From the NCBI GenBank assembly GCA_900548195.1, contig URJQ01000033.1:1-23827 (forward strand): 23,827 nucleotides of DNA, read 5' to 3'. Position numbers and translations under genes: made by a program. Position 1 is the first letter of the stretch. Each line of letters begins with the position of its first letter. This document shows positions 21,703-23,827 of this stretch, piece by piece. The notes below the pieces were generated by a model. It did no database searches and was not told where the DNA came from. It worked only from the letters and a program-made list of their open reading frames with translations. Origin of the DNA: an uncultured Prevotella sp. GTDB taxonomy: Bacteria > Bacteroidota > Bacteroidia > Bacteroidales > Bacteroidaceae.

Positions 21703-23796
21703 ATGAAAAAACTAATCACCTCAATAATTCTCTCAGCCACTCTCCTTTCGCCTCTCACCATAGCACTGGCGCAAGGACTCAAAGGCCTCCCTGTCCCTGT
21801 AGGACCTATCAATGAGATGACGTATTCACCTTCTGTCACTCGTCTATCTCTATGGAGCCCAGTGGCAGAAGAGGTATGCGCCCACCTTTATAATAAGGAT
21901 TTAGGAGGCGAAGCAATAGAAACGGTAGCCTTAAAGCGTGCTGAAGACGGCACATGGAGCGTAAGACTCAACGGTGATCGCAACGGTCTCTTCTACACTT
22001 TCCAAGTGAAGGTAAATGGAAAATGGCTCGAAGAAACGCCTGGTATCTTTGCCAAAACCGTGGGAACCAACGGCCAGAGAGCCATGATAATGGACCTCCG
22101 AACCACTGACCCCGCTGGTTGGAGCACTGACAAGGCTCCTGAGTCGAAGGGGCTTTCTGACGTGGTGCTCTATGAGATGCACCATCGCGACTTCTCAGTA
22201 GATGCTTCTTCCGGAATCAATAACAAGGGCAAATACCTCGCTCTCACCGAGAAAGGCACCCGAACCCCTGCAGGACTCGCCACAGGAACCGACCATCTGA
22301 AGGAACTTGGCGTCACCCACGTCCATCTGCTTCCATCCTACGATTTCGGAAGTATAGATGAGCGCACCGGCAAGAGCGTCGGTGGAGGTGGCAGAGACCA
22401 GGTCACTTACTACAACTGGGGCTATGACCCAGTCAATTACAACAGCCCTGAAGGTAGCTACTCCACCAATCCTGCCAATCCTGCAACACGCATAAAGGAG
22501 TTTAAGGAGATGGTAATGGCAATGCACAAGGCTGGTTTGCGCGTAGTGATGGACGTGGTATATAATCACGTTTTCGACCTTATGCAGAGCAATTTCCAGA
22601 AGACCGTGCCTGACTATTTCTTCCGTTGGCAGAACAATAGCGAAACTAAAAGCGGCCAATCTGCCGAGAGAGTGGCAAGCAATGGTTCGGGTTGTGGCAA
22701 CGAGACAGCCTCTGAAATGCCTATGATGCGCAAATACATGGTGGAAAGCGTGCTCTATTGGATGAAGGAATTTCACGTTGACGGCTTCCGTTTCGACCTT
22801 ATGGGCATCCACGACATAGAGACCATGAACGCAATACGCGAGGCTGCACAGGCTGTTGACCCTAATGTCATCATCTATGGAGAGGGTTGGGCAGCATCCG
22901 CTCCTGCATATCCTGAGGATAAACTCGCTATGAAAGCCAACACTGCACAGCTCGGCGGCATCGCTGCCTTTGGCGATGAGATGCGCGACGGACTGCGTGG
23001 CGGATGGCGTGATGATAAGGAAGGCGCATTCCTCATTGGCATTGCCGGCAATGAAGAGAGCGTGAAATTCGGCATAGTAGGTGCTATTCAGCATCCTGGC
23101 ATCGACTATTCCAAGGTCAATTACAGCAAGGCTCCGTGGGCGGAACAGCCTACCCAGATGATCAGTTACGTCTCATGTCATGATGATATGTGCATTGCCG
23201 ACCGACTGAAGTGCACTCTTTCTGCAAAGAAAGGCAAAAGGAAGCTCACTGATGACCAGATTACCAAGCAGCAAATGGCATTGATGAAACTCGCAGAGAC
23301 CGTCACATTGACCTCTCAGGGAGTGCCTTTCATCTGGTGTGGCGATGAGATAATGCGTGACAGAAAGGGAGTGCATAATTGCTATGCTTCTCCTGACAGC
23401 GTCAATGCTATCGATTGGAACAACAAGACCGCTTATCTCGACATCTTCAATTACATTAAGGACATGATAGCACTGCGCAAAGCACACCCAGCTTTCCGTA
23501 TGGGATGCGCTGAAAAGGTGCGCAATAACCTCGCTTTCATCCCTGTAAAGCAAAAGAATGTGGTGGCTTTCACCATCAAAGGCTCTGCCGTAGGCGACTC
23601 ATGGAGCGACATCGTGGTGGTATTCAATAGCAATGACCGTGCCATAGTAATCCCTGTAGAGCAAGGTAAATACACCATCGCTGTAGAGAATGGTAAAATC
23701 TCCGAGCAAGGTCTGCGTAATGCCACGCTGAAAACTATCAAAGTTGCTTCTCAAAGCGCCACTATTATGTATAACCTCAAATCCGCAACCTTATAG
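21703..23796 (+). CDS. pulA: GH13 type I pullulanase (debranching enzyme), exported
   Basis: The 697-residue protein has a signal peptide ending near ALAQ24. An N-terminal CBM48-like beta domain (about 38-130: LSLWSPVAEEVCAHLY, GLFYTFQVKVNGKW) leads to the GH13 barrel. The barrel carries the type I pullulanase motif YNWGYDP (237-243), DVVYNH (284-289), GFRFDLMGIHD with nucleophile D365, YGEGW with acid/base E394, and SCHDD with D494. It cleaves alpha-1,6 branches in amylopectin fragments or pullulan. There is no lipobox, so it is probably periplasmic or secreted. ATG 21703 is chosen because it starts the signal peptide; an in-frame GTG at 21649 would translate the hairpin. The gene ends 31 bp before the window edge, and no terminator is visible there. 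Confidence 0.94.
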   Translation: MKKLITSIILSATLLSPLTIALAQGLKGLPVPVGPINEMTYSPSVTRLSLWSPVAEEVCAHLYNKDLGGEAIETVALKRAEDGTWSVRLNGDRNGLFYTFQVKVNGKWLEETPGIFAKTVGTNGQRAMIMDLRTTDPAGWSTDKAPESKGLSDVVLYEMHHRDFSVDASSGINNKGKYLALTEKGTRTPAGLATGTDHLKELGVTHVHLLPSYDFGSIDERTGKSVGGGGRDQVTYYNWGYDPVNYNSPEGSYSTNPANPATRIKEFKEMVMAMHKAGLRVVMDVVYNHVFDLMQSNFQKTVPDYFFRWQNNSETKSGQSAERVASNGSGCGNETASEMPMMRKYMVESVLYWMKEFHVDGFRFDLMGIHDIETMNAIREAAQAVDPNVIIYGEGWAASAPAYPEDKLAMKANTAQLGGIAAFGDEMRDGLRGGWRDDKEGAFLIGIAGNEESVKFGIVGAIQHPGIDYSKVNYSKAPWAEQPTQMISYVSCHDDMCIADRLKCTLSAKKGKRKLTDDQITKQQMALMKLAETVTLTSQGVPFIWCGDEIMRDRKGVHNCYASPDSVNAIDWNNKTAYLDIFNYIKDMIALRKAHPAFRMGCAEKVRNNLAFIPVKQKNVVAFTIKGSAVGDSWSDIVVVFNSNDRAIVIPVEQGKYTIAVENGKISEQGLRNATLKTIKVASQSATIMYNLKSATL

Positions 23797-23827
23797 GATG
23801 TAGTGGGACTATGCCTGAAAAGCTGCA

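Noticed and set aside
22195..23094. 299-codon minus-strand open frame inside the pullulanase gene
   Set aside because: It is antisense to a well-supported GH13 gene with all catalytic motifs and shows no recognisable protein features; an effect of codon usage.

Overview
The window most likely comes from a Bacteroidales genome, probably the Prevotella/Segatella group. The evidence is the SusC/SusD-type outer-membrane system, TAnnTTTG promoter boxes of the Bacteroidetes type, AT-rich leaders mostly without Shine-Dalgarno sequences, and short C-terminal tails (G-x-R ... KG-I/L-x-I ... GK) typical of secreted Prevotella enzymes. The genus is inferred from these traits and was not tested by database search.

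Layout. Positions 1-1573 hold almost no intact coding sequence. They contain repeats and palindromes (76-255, 360-460, 511-598, 1320-1399) and a small winged-helix gene broken by one missing base (960-1186). On the minus strand, a LacI-family regulator (4005-2977) is followed by an SLC45/GPH-type sugar transporter (2944-1574) and a strong terminator (1450-1516). Divergently, a susC-susD-susE-susF-ompA operon runs from 4340 to 12910 and ends at a textbook terminator (12944-12978). A GH53 endo-galactanase (13112-14410) has its own promoter. After a 593-bp intergenic region come a GH13 alpha-amylase with CBM26, a GH77 4-alpha-glucanotransferase, a GH97 alpha-glucosidase and a GH13 type I pullulanase, all on the plus strand and probably co-transcribed from a promoter just before 15004.

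Working model. This is a starch/alpha-glucan utilisation locus. SusD/E/F-like lipoproteins bind starch at the surface and SusC imports oligosaccharides. The secreted amylase and the exported pullulanase cut alpha-1,4 and alpha-1,6 bonds, and the GH97 enzyme releases glucose in the periplasm. The MFS transporter moves glucose or maltose inward, and cytoplasmic GH77 disproportionates malto-oligosaccharides. No SusR-type hybrid sensor and no SusG-type surface lipoprotein amylase is present in the window. A perfect LacI-type palindrome (14897-14910) lies upstream of the amylase, and an 11/14 match (4105-4118) lies midway between the divergent lacI and susC promoters. Both sit about 61-63 bp from the -7 boxes they would serve, so the LacI protein probably replaces SusR.

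The most unusual non-coding signal is a family of small hairpins with an invariant CGTTAC loop and covarying GC stems. They sit 26-43 bp before the start codons of four enzyme genes (GH53, GH77, GH97, pullulanase). Tandem arrays with a 22- or 44-nt period also occur at four intergenic places.
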